The notes: generated by a model not told the origin, from the letters alone. 64,000 nt of DNA from Flintibacter faecis (GCF_014287875.1 NZ_JACOPN010000002.1:62001-126000); one strand, 5' to 3'; counted from the first letter of the stretch, positions 16,531 to 25,646 are shown. Numbers and translations: made by a program.

Positions 16531-17913
16531 ATGATCCAGGAAAACCAGCGGCTGCTGAACCAGCTGAACGTCATCAGCGACGGGGCGCTGGTGTTGCTGT
16601 CCTTTTTGTTCGGCTATTGGGTGCGCTTTTATGTGCTGTCCGGGGGGACGCAGTCTGTGCCCTTCCGTTTTTATCTGGCGGCGGCCTGCGCCTTGATCCC
16701 CCTGCACCTGCTGACCTATAGCTTTGCCAATCTGTACACCCCCCACCGGAAAGTACGGCTGTGGACCGAGCTGCGCCGGCTGTTTTTCTGCAACTGCCTG
16801 GACTTTATTATTCTGCAGATGTTCCTCTATCTGCTGCGGGGCACCGATTTTTCCCGTATGGCCATGGCCCTGTTTTTCCTTACGGTAAATGTCAGCATAG
16901 GCGGAAAGCGGATGGTCCTGCGGACGGTACTGCACCGCTTCCGGGCCAGCGGCTACAACCAGAAGCACATCGTCATCGTGGGCAGCGGCGACATTGCCCG
17001 GGACTGCGTGCGCCGCATCCGCCAGAGCCCGGAATATGGCTATACCCTGCTGGGCTATGTGTCCGACCGGAAAAACTGGTCCGCCCTGCCCTATCTGGGT
17101 ACCTTTGACCAGCTGGACGGCTATCTGTCCCGGACAAAGCCCGACGAGGTCATCGCCGGACTGGGGGCGGAGGACTATGAGCGGATGCCCCTGATCATCC
17201 GGGCCTGCGAGCACACGGGGACCAAGCTGTCCCTCATTCCCTTCTACGCCAAGTACATGCCGCCCCACCCCCAGTTCGACAGTCTGAACGGCCTGCCCCT
17301 GATCAACCTGCGGCGCATCCCCCTGGACAATCTGGGCAACGCCTTTGCAAAGCGGGCCATGGATATTGCGGGCTCGCTGGTGCTCATCGTCCTGTCCTCC
17401 CCGGTGATGCTGCTTGCCGCCGTGGGGGTGAAGCTCAGCTCCCCCGGCCCCATCATCTTCCGGCAGAAGCGGGTGGGTCTGAACAAGAAGCCCTTTTATA
17501 TGTACAAGTTCCGGTCCATGCGGGTGAACGCCGCCTCGGACACCGGATGGAGCACCAACTCCGACCCCCGGAAGACCCGGTTCGGCTCCTTCATCCGCAA
17601 ATTCTCCATCGACGAGCTGCCCCAGTTTTTCAACGTGCTCAAGGGGGACATGAGCCTGGTGGGCCCCCGGCCGGAGCTGCCCCACTTTGTGGACCAGTTC
17701 AAGGAGGAGATACCCCTGTATATGGTCAAGCACCAGGTCCGCCCGGGCATCACCGGCTGGGCCCAGGTGAACGGCCTGCGGGGGGACACCTCCATCAAGG
17801 AGCGCATTGAGCACGATGTGTATTACATCGAAAACTGGTCCATCCTGCTGGATATCAAAATTTTGTTTCTCACCCTGTTCAAGGGGTTTGTCAACCAAGA
17901 AAAATTAAACTGA
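16531..17913 (+). CDS. Polyprenyl-phosphate sugar phosphotransferase (initiating glycosyltransferase)
   Basis: The protein has 460 residues. The start at 16531 was chosen for its ATG with a G-rich site, over an upstream TTG. Four or five hydrophobic segments fill the first 125 residues, then a CoA-binding-like Rossmann domain (HIVIVGSGDIARDC). The catalytic bacterial sugar transferase domain fills the last 200 residues (KRAMDIAGSLVLIVLSSPVM, GPIIFRQKRVGLN, SIDELPQFFNVLKGDMSLVG, PGITGWAQVNGLRG). Such enzymes load a hexose-1-phosphate on undecaprenyl phosphate to start exopolysaccharide synthesis. The next gene encodes an O-antigen ligase/polymerase-like protein 17 bases downstream. Confidence 0.93.
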   Translation: MIQENQRLLNQLNVISDGALVLLSFLFGYWVRFYVLSGGTQSVPFRFYLAAACALIPLHLLTYSFANLYTPHRKVRLWTELRRLFFCNCLDFIILQMFLYLLRGTDFSRMAMALFFLTVNVSIGGKRMVLRTVLHRFRASGYNQKHIVIVGSGDIARDCVRRIRQSPEYGYTLLGYVSDRKNWSALPYLGTFDQLDGYLSRTKPDEVIAGLGAEDYERMPLIIRACEHTGTKLSLIPFYAKYMPPHPQFDSLNGLPLINLRRIPLDNLGNAFAKRAMDIAGSLVLIVLSSPVMLLAAVGVKLSSPGPIIFRQKRVGLNKKPFYMYKFRSMRVNAASDTGWSTNSDPRKTRFGSFIRKFSIDELPQFFNVLKGDMSLVGPRPELPHFVDQFKEEIPLYMVKHQVRPGITGWAQVNGLRGDTSIKERIEHDVYYIENWSILLDIKILFLTLFKGFVNQEKLN

Positions 17914-17930
17914 AAACCGGAGGCAACGCC

Positions 17931-20273
17931 ATGTCCAAGAAGAGACCCAATTCCGCCGCTGCGGCGGATCGGTTCCAGCCCGCAGCCTTTTTCCTGCCCG
18001 GGCTGGTCCTGTTCCTGTTCACCGCCCTGACTACCATCAACGCCATTAAGATCCCCGCCCTGCTGGCCCTGGTCGTAACGGCCCTGGCCCTGCTGGGCTG
18101 CATGCAGCAGCTGCGCCAGCGGCTGACCTGGATCGTGGCCGCCGTGGCCCTGTTCGTGGCCATCAACGGCATCTCCACCCTGTATTCCGTATCCGGGCAG
18201 TTCGCTCTGCAGGACTTTCTGCCCATCGTCTGCGCCTTCTGCGTGTTCGTGCTCATCCTGGCCTTTGAGCCGGGGCAGAAGGGCCTGATCGGCCGCCGGG
18301 CCGGGGGCATGTTCGCCGTGAGCACCGCCCTGGCCTCCCTGCTGAGTATCGACCAGCTGTCCACCCGGTTTCTCAGTTCCCCCTTCCTGTGGCTGATGAA
18401 CAAATTCAGCACCGACTATGTGGACGTGGGCGGCGTGGAGACCGGCGTGCGTATGGTGTCCATCTACCGCAACCCCAACATCTTCGCCGGGTGCATCGGC
18501 CTGGGCGTGCTGCTGTCCCTGGGGCTGGCGGTGACGGAGGAGCGGAAGGGGGCCCGCCGGGGCTATCTGGCCTGCCTGGCCCTGAACGCCCTGGCCTTTG
18601 TGCTGTCCTTCAGCATGGGCGCCAGCGGCGCCATTGTGGCCGCCTTTGTCCTCTATCTGGTTCTGGAGCTGCCCCAGCGCCGGGCCCGGCTGCTGCTGAC
18701 CATGCTGGAGACCCTGATCCTCACTGTGATCGCGGCCTTCCCCATCTACCTCACCGCCTTTGACGGCTGGAACGGCCTGAACCCCGTCCCCCTGGTCTGC
18801 GCCGTCCTGGCCGCTGCGCTGCTGGTGGTCCTGGACGAGCGCCTGGGCCGAAAGCTGGCCGACGTTCTGTCTTGCCACGGCAAGCTCTTTGCCATCGTGG
18901 TGGCGGCTCTGGCCGCCCTGCTGGCCATTTACGCCTTCCTGTCCATGACGGTCACCGGCAGCACCACCCTGAACGCCGGGGAGCGGCTGCGCCGGTCCGC
19001 CTATCCCGCCGCCGGGACCTATTCTCTGGACGTGCAGGCCGTGGGGGATGTGTCCGTGACCATCGAGAGCCAGAACATGCAGGACACCATGATGCACACC
19101 AGCTCTGTGCTGTACGAGGGCAGCGCCGACGGTGCCTCCTTCACCGTGCCCGAGGACAGCATGGTGGTCTATTTCAACTTCTCCGCCGACCAGACCACGG
19201 CGCTGGAGTCCGCCGCATATCAGGGCGAGGCCGGTTCCGGCTCCGTGCCCCTGGGCTATAAGCTGCTGCCCGGCTTCATCGCCAACCGTATGCAGGGCCT
19301 GCGGGCCAACCAGAACGCCATCCAGCGTCTGGTCTTTTTCCAGGACGGCATGAAGCTCTTCCGCCAGAGCCCCATCCTGGGCCTGGGTCTGGGCGGCTTC
19401 CAGAACAACGTGTACAGCGTTCAGGACTTCTATTACACCACCAAGTATATCCACAACCACTATATCCAGGCCCTGGTGGACACGGGCATCATCGGCTTTG
19501 CGGCCTTTGCGGTCATGCTGCTGCTGCCCGCCGCCGTCGTGGTCCGGGCCCGGCTGCGCCGGGAGGAGGAGCCCCTCATCGCTTCTCTGGGGGCGGCCAT
19601 GGTGTTCATGGCCATCCACGGCGGCGTGGAGGTGGTGTTCTCCAGCAGCTATTTCCTGCCCATCGCCCTGGGGGTCATCGCCATGATCAGCCTGTGCTGC
19701 GGCCAGCCCATGGCCCTGCCCTGCTCCCCCAAGGGGGCCAAGTGGGCGGTGCGCATTGCGGCCCTGCCGGTGCTGGTCTACGCCCTGCTGCTGGGGGGCA
19801 ACCTGTTTGCCGCCCGGCTCATTGCCCAGCCCACCTATGCCAACCTGTCCATGGCCATCGCCATAGACCCCTTCCGCCGGGACGACTATATGACCAGCTA
19901 TGTGGTCAACGCCCTCACCCAGGAGGACGTGCCCGATGCCGTTATGGCCCAGGCGGAGAAGTGGTCCGCCAAGCTGGAAAAAGTGGACTCCAACAGCACC
20001 CCCCTCTATCTGGCCCAGGCCTATTTCCAGCGTGGGGAGACTGACAAGGCCTATGCCATGCTGGAGAAGTACGTGGACTTTGTCCCCACCCAGGAGACCA
20101 CCTGGGACGATGCCTTCCTGCTGTTATTCCAGTATTCCGACGACAGCCAGGAGTCCATGGACCACATTCTGGCCTTCCAGCAGCGGATGAACCACTGGAA
20201 CGACACCCACATGGGCACCATCACCCTCAGTCCCCAGGTCCAGGCGGCCCTCACCGTCTTTACCATGGACTGA
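17931..20273 (+). CDS. O-antigen ligase/polymerase-like (Wzy) membrane protein
   Basis: The 780-residue protein has about a dozen membrane helices and the Wzy_C-type signature (SPILGLGLGGFQNNVYSV, YIHNHYIQALVDTGIIGFAA). A large extracytoplasmic loop of about 150 residues (roughly residues 345-460), rich in beta-type sequence, separates two helix bundles. The last about 150 residues are soluble and contain a TPR-like stretch (YLAQAYFQRGETDKAYAMLE). It probably joins or polymerises lipid-linked glycans on the outer face. It is co-transcribed with the initiating transferase. The usual export and assembly genes are not next to it, so the pair works with genes elsewhere. Confidence 0.88.
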   Translation: MSKKRPNSAAAADRFQPAAFFLPGLVLFLFTALTTINAIKIPALLALVVTALALLGCMQQLRQRLTWIVAAVALFVAINGISTLYSVSGQFALQDFLPIVCAFCVFVLILAFEPGQKGLIGRRAGGMFAVSTALASLLSIDQLSTRFLSSPFLWLMNKFSTDYVDVGGVETGVRMVSIYRNPNIFAGCIGLGVLLSLGLAVTEERKGARRGYLACLALNALAFVLSFSMGASGAIVAAFVLYLVLELPQRRARLLLTMLETLILTVIAAFPIYLTAFDGWNGLNPVPLVCAVLAAALLVVLDERLGRKLADVLSCHGKLFAIVVAALAALLAIYAFLSMTVTGSTTLNAGERLRRSAYPAAGTYSLDVQAVGDVSVTIESQNMQDTMMHTSSVLYEGSADGASFTVPEDSMVVYFNFSADQTTALESAAYQGEAGSGSVPLGYKLLPGFIANRMQGLRANQNAIQRLVFFQDGMKLFRQSPILGLGLGGFQNNVYSVQDFYYTTKYIHNHYIQALVDTGIIGFAAFAVMLLLPAAVVVRARLRREEEPLIASLGAAMVFMAIHGGVEVVFSSSYFLPIALGVIAMISLCCGQPMALPCSPKGAKWAVRIAALPVLVYALLLGGNLFAARLIAQPTYANLSMAIAIDPFRRDDYMTSYVVNALTQEDVPDAVMAQAEKWSAKLEKVDSNSTPLYLAQAYFQRGETDKAYAMLEKYVDFVPTQETTWDDAFLLLFQYSDDSQESMDHILAFQQRMNHWNDTHMGTITLSPQVQAALTVFTMD

Positions 20274-20362
20274 ATATTCTTTCCACCGAAGCCGCTTCTT
20301 TTTCTTGACTCCACCCCCGTTTCATGATATTCTGTCACAGAAACAGGTTACGGACCGAAAGG

Positions 20363-20409
20363 GATAACGACTGTGCGAAAAAACCGCACGGTCGTTATCT
20401 CTTTTTTTG
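20363..20409 (+). terminator. Terminator of the sugar-transferase/ligase operon
   Basis: Arms GATAACGACTGTGCG and CGCACGGTCGTTATC, with an A-rich loop, are followed by CTCTTTTTTT. This is a strong intrinsic terminator just before pabA. Confidence 0.85.
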
Positions 20410-20437
20410 CGCCCGAATCCACAGGAGGACAAGCCGC

Positions 20438-21025
20438 ATGTATCTGATGATCGACAACTATGACTCTTTTGTGTACAATCTGAAAGCCTATCTTCAAGAA
20501 CTGGGCCGGGATATTTTAGTCCGGCGCTCTGACGAGCTTACCCTGGACGACATCCAGGCCATGCAGCCCCAGGGCATCATCCTCTCCCCCGGCCCCAAGC
20601 GCCCCTGGGATGCCCAGCTGTGCGTGGACACGGTCCGCCGCTTCGGCGGCAAGGTCCCCCTGCTGGGGGTGTGCCTGGGCCACCAGGTGCTGGGCCACTG
20701 CGCCGGCGCCGTGGTGGAAAAAGGCGTTCGCCCCATGCACGGCAAGGTCACCCGGGTCCGCCACAACGGCACCGGTCTGTTCGCCGGTCTGCCCCGGGAG
20801 TTCAATGTGACCCGCTACCACTCCCTGGTGGTGCGGCAGGACACCCTGCCGGAGGACTATCAGGTGGACTGCGTGGCCGAGGACGGGGCCGTGATGGGCC
20901 TGTCCCACCGCACCCTCCCCCTGTTCGGGGTGCAGTTCCACCCGGAGGCCGTTTTGACCGAATACGGCCACGAGCTGCTGGAAAACTTCTGCCGTATGGC
21001 AGAGATGGGAGGTGTTCGGGCATGA
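20438..21025 (+). CDS. pabA: Aminodeoxychorismate synthase glutamine amidotransferase subunit
   Basis: The product has 195 residues when started at the ATG at 20438, which has an AGGAGG site. It is a class I glutamine amidotransferase with oxyanion motif SPGPKRP, nucleophile Cys79 in GVCLGHQVLG, and His168 and Glu170 in FHPEAV. It supplies ammonia from glutamine to PabB for 4-amino-4-deoxychorismate, a step to p-aminobenzoate and folate. The fold alone does not separate PabA from TrpG, but the adjacent pabB and pabC decide it. Its stop overlaps pabB by four bases (ATGA), so the subunits are coupled. Confidence 0.93.
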   Translation: MYLMIDNYDSFVYNLKAYLQELGRDILVRRSDELTLDDIQAMQPQGIILSPGPKRPWDAQLCVDTVRRFGGKVPLLGVCLGHQVLGHCAGAVVEKGVRPMHGKVTRVRHNGTGLFAGLPREFNVTRYHSLVVRQDTLPEDYQVDCVAEDGAVMGLSHRTLPLFGVQFHPEAVLTEYGHELLENFCRMAEMGGVRA

Positions 21026-22389
21026 ATCGCATCACTTTGGAATTGACCCCCTACGTCCCCGCAGCGGACCTGTTCCGTCTGGTCTGCCATGAGCCGGACT
21101 GCGCCTTTTTGGACTCCTCCCTGGTGGGCGAACTGGGCCGGTGGTCCATCATCGGCCTGAAGCCCTATGAGACCTTTATCAAGGAGAATGACGGTTCCTT
21201 CACCCGGAACGGTCAGCCCCAGCCCGGGCGCTCCTTCGAGGACAGTCTCCAGGACTATCTCCGCACCCACCGGGACGAAAATCAGACCGGCCTGCCCATG
21301 GTCTCCGGGGCCATCGGCTACCTCTCCTATGACTACGGACGGGAGAACATGGGGGTGCCCTCCCAGGAGGCCGACCCGGAGCCCATCCCCCAGGCCCGGG
21401 TGGTCTTTTACGATCTGCTGGTCATTGAGGACTGCCGGGAAAAGCGGGTGTGGCTGTCCGCCTGCGGGATGACCCAGCCCGCCCAGGCGCTTTTGGACCG
21501 CTTCCGGGAGCAGATCGCCCAGGCCGTCCGCCAGGGTTTCCCCCCGGTCCCCGCCGGCCACGCCTCCCGGCCCATCGAAGTGCGGCCCAACTTTGAAAAA
21601 GAGGAATACAAGGCGGCGGTGGATCAGGTGATCCAGTATATCATCGAGGGGGATATCTACATCGCCAACATGACCCAGCGGCTGGACGTGATCAGTGACA
21701 AGGACCCCCTGTCCGCATTCTACTATCTGCGGGAGCACAACCCCTCCCCCTTCGGCGGCTATCTGGACTGCGGCGACCATCAGATCGTCTGCGCCTCTCC
21801 GGAGCGTTTTCTGCAGGTGAAGGACGGCCTGGTGCAGACCCGTCCCATCAAGGGCACCCGCAAGCGGGGGGACACCCCCCAGGAGGACGCCGCCCTGCGG
21901 CAAGAGCTGGAGCAGTCGGGGAAGGACCAGAGCGAGCTTTTGATGATCGTGGACTTAGAGCGCAACGACCTGAACCGGGTGTGCCGCCCGGGCAGCGTGA
22001 AGGTGACAGAGCTGTTCACCGTGGAGACCTATGCCACCGTGTTCCACCTGGTGTCCAACATCCAGGGCCGGCTGGCCCGGGACAAGGACATTATGGACCT
22101 GTTGGCCTCCGCCTTCCCCGGGGGCTCCATCACCGGCGCACCCAAATACCGGGCCATGGAGATCATCGACGAGCTGGAGCACGGCCAGCGGGGGCTGTAC
22201 ACCGGCTCCATCGGCTACCTCACCCTGGACGGGGCCTGCGACTGGAACATCGTCATCCGCACCGCCCTCCACCGGGACGGGCGCTACCACCTGGGCGTGG
22301 GCGGCGGCATCACGGCGGAATCCGATCTGGAGTTTGAATATGAGGAGACCCTGCAAAAGGCCAAGGCCGTGCTGGAGGCGCTGCAATGA
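21022..22389 (+). CDS. pabB: Aminodeoxychorismate synthase component I
   Basis: The protein has 455 residues. The ATG at 21022 overlaps the pabA stop. The N-terminal domain has the anthranilate-synthase-I fold (CAFLDSSLVGELGRWSIIGL), and the chorismate-binding domain fills the rest. Its motifs are IAEGDIY-like IIEGDIYIANMTQRL, FGGYLDCGDHQIVCASPERF, TRPIKGTRKRG, SELLMIVDLERNDLNRVC, and the late GGSITGAPKYRAMEIIDELE. PIKGT with lysine is typical of PabB, which uses this lysine as nucleophile, unlike TrpE. It converts chorismate and ammonia to aminodeoxychorismate. It overlaps pabC by four bases. Confidence 0.94.
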   Translation: MNRITLELTPYVPAADLFRLVCHEPDCAFLDSSLVGELGRWSIIGLKPYETFIKENDGSFTRNGQPQPGRSFEDSLQDYLRTHRDENQTGLPMVSGAIGYLSYDYGRENMGVPSQEADPEPIPQARVVFYDLLVIEDCREKRVWLSACGMTQPAQALLDRFREQIAQAVRQGFPPVPAGHASRPIEVRPNFEKEEYKAAVDQVIQYIIEGDIYIANMTQRLDVISDKDPLSAFYYLREHNPSPFGGYLDCGDHQIVCASPERFLQVKDGLVQTRPIKGTRKRGDTPQEDAALRQELEQSGKDQSELLMIVDLERNDLNRVCRPGSVKVTELFTVETYATVFHLVSNIQGRLARDKDIMDLLASAFPGGSITGAPKYRAMEIIDELEHGQRGLYTGSIGYLTLDGACDWNIVIRTALHRDGRYHLGVGGGITAESDLEFEYEETLQKAKAVLEALQ

Positions 22390-23129
22390 GCGCCCCGCTG
22401 GTCTTAGACGACGGCCTGCAATTCGGTCTGGGGGTGTTCGAGACCATCGCCGTGGAGGGCGGGCACGGGGTGCTGCTGCAGGCCCACCTGGCCCGGCTGG
22501 CCCGCTCCGCCGCCGCCCTGGGTCTGGGGGAGCTGCCCGCCCGGGGCGTCACCCGGGAGGCGGTCTCCGGCTACATCCGGGCGCACTGCCCGCCCCACAG
22601 CGCCTGTAAGCTGATCCTGACCCAGGAGAATCTGATCCTGCAAAACCGCCCCAACCCCTATGGGCCGGAGCGGTATGACCGGGGGTTCGTCATGGACTTC
22701 AGCGCCGTGGTCCGCAACGACACCTCCCCCCTGGTGGGCCACAAGACCATGAACTACGGCGACTGCATCTTAGAGCACCGGGCCGCCGCCGCCGCCGGGA
22801 TGGACGAGCGGATCTTTCTCAATACCCGGGGCCAGCTGGCCGAGGGTACGGTGAGCAATCTGTTCCTGGTCTCCGGCGGCAGGCTCTATACCCCTGCTCT
22901 GAGCTGCGGACTGCTGCCCGGGGTGCTGCGGGACTACCTCTGCCGCAGTCAGACCGTGGAGGAGACGGAGCTCTATCCCCGGCAGCTGGGGGAGTTTCAG
23001 GAGTGCTTCGTCACCAACTCCCTCATGGGCATCATGCCCGTGCGCCGACTGGGGGAGCATGTATTCCCCAGCCGGGAGACGGCGGACCGCCTGCGGGCAG
23101 AATATGAGCGGGATATGTACCTTCTATAA
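22386..23129 (+). CDS. pabC: Aminodeoxychorismate lyase (class IV PLP enzyme)
   Basis: The 247-residue protein has the class IV aminotransferase fold. The PLP lysine is Lys120 in GHKTMNYGD, and LAEGTVSNLFLV supplies the conserved glutamate and phosphate-binding loop. PabC splits aminodeoxychorismate to p-aminobenzoate and pyruvate. A D-amino-acid or branched-chain aminotransferase role would be possible on fold alone, but the ATGA overlap with pabB argues for PabC. The three genes form a compact p-aminobenzoate operon closed by a strong terminator. Confidence 0.92.
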   Translation: MSAPLVLDDGLQFGLGVFETIAVEGGHGVLLQAHLARLARSAAALGLGELPARGVTREAVSGYIRAHCPPHSACKLILTQENLILQNRPNPYGPERYDRGFVMDFSAVVRNDTSPLVGHKTMNYGDCILEHRAAAAAGMDERIFLNTRGQLAEGTVSNLFLVSGGRLYTPALSCGLLPGVLRDYLCRSQTVEETELYPRQLGEFQECFVTNSLMGIMPVRRLGEHVFPSRETADRLRAEYERDMYLL

Positions 23130-23130
23130 A

Positions 23131-23174
23131 TCAAACAGAGAGACCTGCCGAAGCGGGTCTCTCTGTTTGATTTG
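23131..23174 (+). terminator. Terminator of the pabABC operon
   Basis: The long stem pairs TCAAACAGAGAGACC with GGTCTCTCTGTTTGA, and the 10 bases between extend it by GU pairs. A TTTG tail follows the stop by two bases. Confidence 0.75.
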
Positions 23175-23301
23175 CGGGTGCCGCCGCCCTTTTTATGAGG
23201 TGCAACTGCTGGTTGCTAACCTTTCAACCCCGCTTGGTGGACTTTTTGCACCCCTTTTGGTAAACTGAATGCAGAAAAACTGCAAAGGAGGACCTCCATC
23301 T

Positions 23302-24207
23302 ATGACACTTGGAGCGAACATCGCGCGCCTGCGCACACAGAAAAACTGGTCACAGGGCGACCTTGCCGACGCACTGGACATCTCACGCCAGAGCGTATCC
23401 AAATGGGAGACCGACACCTCTATTCCCGAGCTCGACAAGCTTTTAAAGCTGGCTGAGCTGTTTGGCGTGACCCTTGACGAGCTTGTGTGCGGCGAGAACG
23501 CTGCAAAGGCAAGCTCCGCACCTGCGGCACAGGCTGCGTCCGCCTCCTTTCCCCCGCAGCAGGCGGCACCCCAGCGGAAAGAGCGCTGCACCGTCGCAGG
23601 AACCGTTTTACTGTGTACCGGCGCAGTCATTTCGATCCTCTGCCTGCTGCTCGTCGGCGATCTGCTGGCGGGGCTGCTACTTGCGTCACCGTTTTTCATC
23701 TGCGGCATCATCTGCTTTGCGGTGAAGCGGCGTGCCGGCCTCTTCTGCGGCTGGGCGGTCTATCTCTGCCTCGATCTCTACCTCCGCTTTGCGACCGGCC
23801 TTTCGTGGACGACCATCTTTATGACCCCCATCTGGACAGCGCAGATGAACTATATGCGCCTTTTCATTGCGTGGGTGCAGTTCCTCGTCATGCTTGTGAT
23901 GATCATCTGCACGGTGTGCTCCTACCGAACGCTCAAGCTGCCCGCAGCGAAAAAAGAGGTCTCATGGCTTGTGGCCGGCTGGCTTGCTGCGTTTGTCCTG
24001 CTGCCCCTTTTGATGCGCTACGGCATCATGCCGCTGTGGACAAAGGATCTGCACAACTACAGCCAGTTCTCCCCCTACTACTTCATCGGTATTCTGTACG
24101 ACTATGTGCGTCTGGCACTCGTCACCGTCCTGCTCGTGCGCACGCTCGCCGTCTGGCGCAGGAAGCGGGAAGAGAAGAAGGCGGACCGCAATGCGGCGGT
24201 GAAGTAG
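23302..24207 (+). CDS. XRE-type HTH regulator with membrane domain
   Basis: The product has 301 residues from the ATG at 23302 (AAAGGAGGACC site). Residues about 5-60 form a Cro/C1 helix-turn-helix (WSQGDLADALDISRQSVSKW). A low-complexity Ala-rich linker (about 70-95) precedes five or six hydrophobic segments, and the C-terminus is lysine- and arginine-rich. The architecture parallels the HTH-membrane protein at 4.6-5.4 kb, but the sequences differ. It may sense the membrane state and act on nearby genes; no operator was found. An in-frame earlier start is less likely. Confidence 0.88.
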   Translation: MTLGANIARLRTQKNWSQGDLADALDISRQSVSKWETDTSIPELDKLLKLAELFGVTLDELVCGENAAKASSAPAAQAASASFPPQQAAPQRKERCTVAGTVLLCTGAVISILCLLLVGDLLAGLLLASPFFICGIICFAVKRRAGLFCGWAVYLCLDLYLRFATGLSWTTIFMTPIWTAQMNYMRLFIAWVQFLVMLVMIICTVCSYRTLKLPAAKKEVSWLVAGWLAAFVLLPLLMRYGIMPLWTKDLHNYSQFSPYYFIGILYDYVRLALVTVLLVRTLAVWRRKREEKKADRNAAVK

Positions 24208-24352
24208 GAGACCGTTACATCTGCTTCGGCATCGCCCTGTCCAACCGGTGCAAAATGCCCATCATCCCCACCGACCTGTTCCCCCGGCAGCCGGATGGAC
24301 CGCTATGTCACCTTCACTTCGATCCTGGACACCGCCACGTGAGCTGTCTTTC

Positions 24353-24386
24353 CCCTGTCCGCTGTCAGGCGGACAGGGCATTTTTT
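24353..24386 (+). terminator. Rightward terminator
   Basis: Arms CCCTGTCCGC and GCGGACAGGG flank a short loop, followed by CATTTTTTAT. Confidence 0.75.
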
Positions 24387-24464
24387 ATCTCCCTTTTACC
24401 TTTTGTGTTGATATAAGCCTATCCGCCAAGCCTCAAGTCGTTTTGACGGAAAATGGGCATAGAA

Positions 24465-24494
24465 AAAGGACAGTCGACTTCTCGGCTGTCCTTT
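24465..24494 (-). terminator. Terminator of the second sigma operon
   Basis: Arms AAAGGACAGTCGA and TCGGCTGTCCTTT, with one GU pair, lie 20 bases past the stop of the leftward membrane-partner gene. The minus-strand tail is TTTTCTA. Confidence 0.7.
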
Positions 24495-24513
24495 CGATAT
24501 GAAGATAGCTCAT

Positions 24514-25089
24514 TCAGTTTGCGGCAGGGTCTTGTTCTGATACTTCTTCAGCGGAAGTTTGGTTATTGGGGAGCGGGCCATACCCGTCTGGGTTTCCGTC
24601 GAGGTCTGTGCTATGATAGTTTTCATACAACCAGTATTTCCCGCCAATCCCAACGACGATGTTTTCGCCATATTGATAAACTTCTGCGCCAACAATAGGG
24701 TGATTTGCCTGAAAGTTTTCTTTGGGTATGCCGTCCAAATAATTACCTGCGTCATTTGTGCCTTGGAAGTTGGTAACATCACTTTCAATGACACCTAAAT
24801 AAACAAAATCGCCTTTCAATTCGTTGAACGATGTTTGCGAAGTGGACTGCTTATACAAGGTGTCATTAACATAAATCATCGGTGCCGCGTCTGCTATACC
24901 CGGAGTAGTAACACTATCGTTGTTGTGGAGAAAAAGGGGAGTTGCCACAACGCATACTAAAACCAAACAAGCTGCAATAGCTCCCCATTTAGCCCAGATG
25001 GGCTTTTTTGCTTTTTGGTATACCCTTGCCTCGCTGACATATTTCTCATTGATGTCGCCGAGGACCTCATACAGTTTTTCGTTAGTCAT
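24514..25089 (-). CDS. Single-pass membrane protein, likely anti-sigma partner
   Basis: The protein has 191 residues. A cytosolic head of about 34 residues (MTNEKLYEVLGDINEKYVSE) precedes one membrane helix at about 35-54 (WGAIAACLVLVCVVATPLFL). The remaining about 135 residues should lie outside and include GAEVYQYGENIVVGIGGKYW. The start overlaps the sigma gene stop by four bases (ATGA), so the two are made together. Gene order and topology point to a sigma-controlling role, but no known anti-sigma domain is visible. The outside domain differs from that of the partner at 14.8 kb. It is AT-richer than the chromosome. Confidence 0.7.
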   Translation of the reverse strand: MTNEKLYEVLGDINEKYVSEARVYQKAKKPIWAKWGAIAACLVLVCVVATPLFLHNNDSVTTPGIADAAPMIYVNDTLYKQSTSQTSFNELKGDFVYLGVIESDVTNFQGTNDAGNYLDGIPKENFQANHPIVGAEVYQYGENIVVGIGGKYWLYENYHSTDLDGNPDGYGPLPNNQTSAEEVSEQDPAAN

Positions 25090-25646
25090 AGTGCAAAGCC
25101 CCTTTCTAAAAGGTAGTTGTGCAGTTTAAGGCGGAGGCGGTTAAGGGTCATTGATACTGCCCCATCATTCATGCCGTGCCGGACAGCAATTTCTGAAATG
25201 CTATCGGTGTACCAGTATCGGCTGATAAAAATACTTCTTTTCTCTGGAGAAAGACTATCCAGAAATGTATCAATGGCTTTCGTGAGTTCCTTTTGGTCAA
25301 ATGCCTGTTCAACATCATCCTTGCCAGATACCAGGTCTGAAAGTTCCTCCAAAACCACAGGCAACTCTCCGCCGCCTCGTTTGTCGGCATTGTTATGCTT
25401 GTATCGGTTAAACGATAAGTTTCGGACTATTTTCCCAAGGAATGTAGATAGAATGCTCGGTCTATGCGGTGGCATGGAGTTCCACGCGTTCAAGTATGTG
25501 TCGTTCACACATTCCTCGGCATCTTCATTATTACCCAATATGTTTTTGGCAATCGAGGTGCAGTAGCTTCCATACTTGTCTGCTGTTGCGGGGATTGCCT
25601 GCTCATTCCTATCCCAGTATAACTGGACTATATTTGCGTCATCCAT
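25086..25646 (-). CDS. RNA polymerase sigma-70 family factor (ECF type)
   Basis: The protein has 186 residues. Region 2 is visible as NIVQLYWDRNEQAIPATADK and NNEDAEECVNDTYLNAWNSM, with TFLGKIVRNLSFNRYKH. Region 4 is an HTH (FISRYWYTDSISEIAVRHGM, GAVSMTLNRLRLKL). The acidic stretch between them is short, as in ECF factors. The GAGGTGAAAGCTG site before ATG supports the start. It heads a coupled pair with the membrane protein. The signal and target genes are unknown; shared upstream motifs with the first sigma gene suggest related control. Confidence 0.88.
   Translation of the reverse strand: MDDANIVQLYWDRNEQAIPATADKYGSYCTSIAKNILGNNEDAEECVNDTYLNAWNSMPPHRPSILSTFLGKIVRNLSFNRYKHNNADKRGGGELPVVLEELSDLVSGKDDVEQAFDQKELTKAIDTFLDSLSPEKRSIFISRYWYTDSISEIAVRHGMNDGAVSMTLNRLRLKLHNYLLERGFAL

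Larger units (their letters stand above)
24208..24513. other. Intergenic stretch with a possible decayed coding remnant and two terminators
   Basis: Bases 24208-24342 translate to protein-like sequence broken by a frame change (RYICFGIALSNRCKM, later DRYVTFTSILDTAT before a stop). No intact gene is present. Two hairpins follow, one for each direction. The family of the remnant is not recognised. Confidence 0.4.

Noticed and set aside
17823..19619. Opposite-strand frame of 598 codons across the ligase-like gene.
   Set aside because: The translation is a Gly/Gln/His-rich shadow of membrane-helix codons; the plus-strand gene has clear motifs.
20438..22389. Reading the amidotransferase and chorismate-binding pair as trpG/trpE.
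   Set aside because: The PIKGT lysine in component I and the overlapping pabC gene point to p-aminobenzoate; no trp genes follow.
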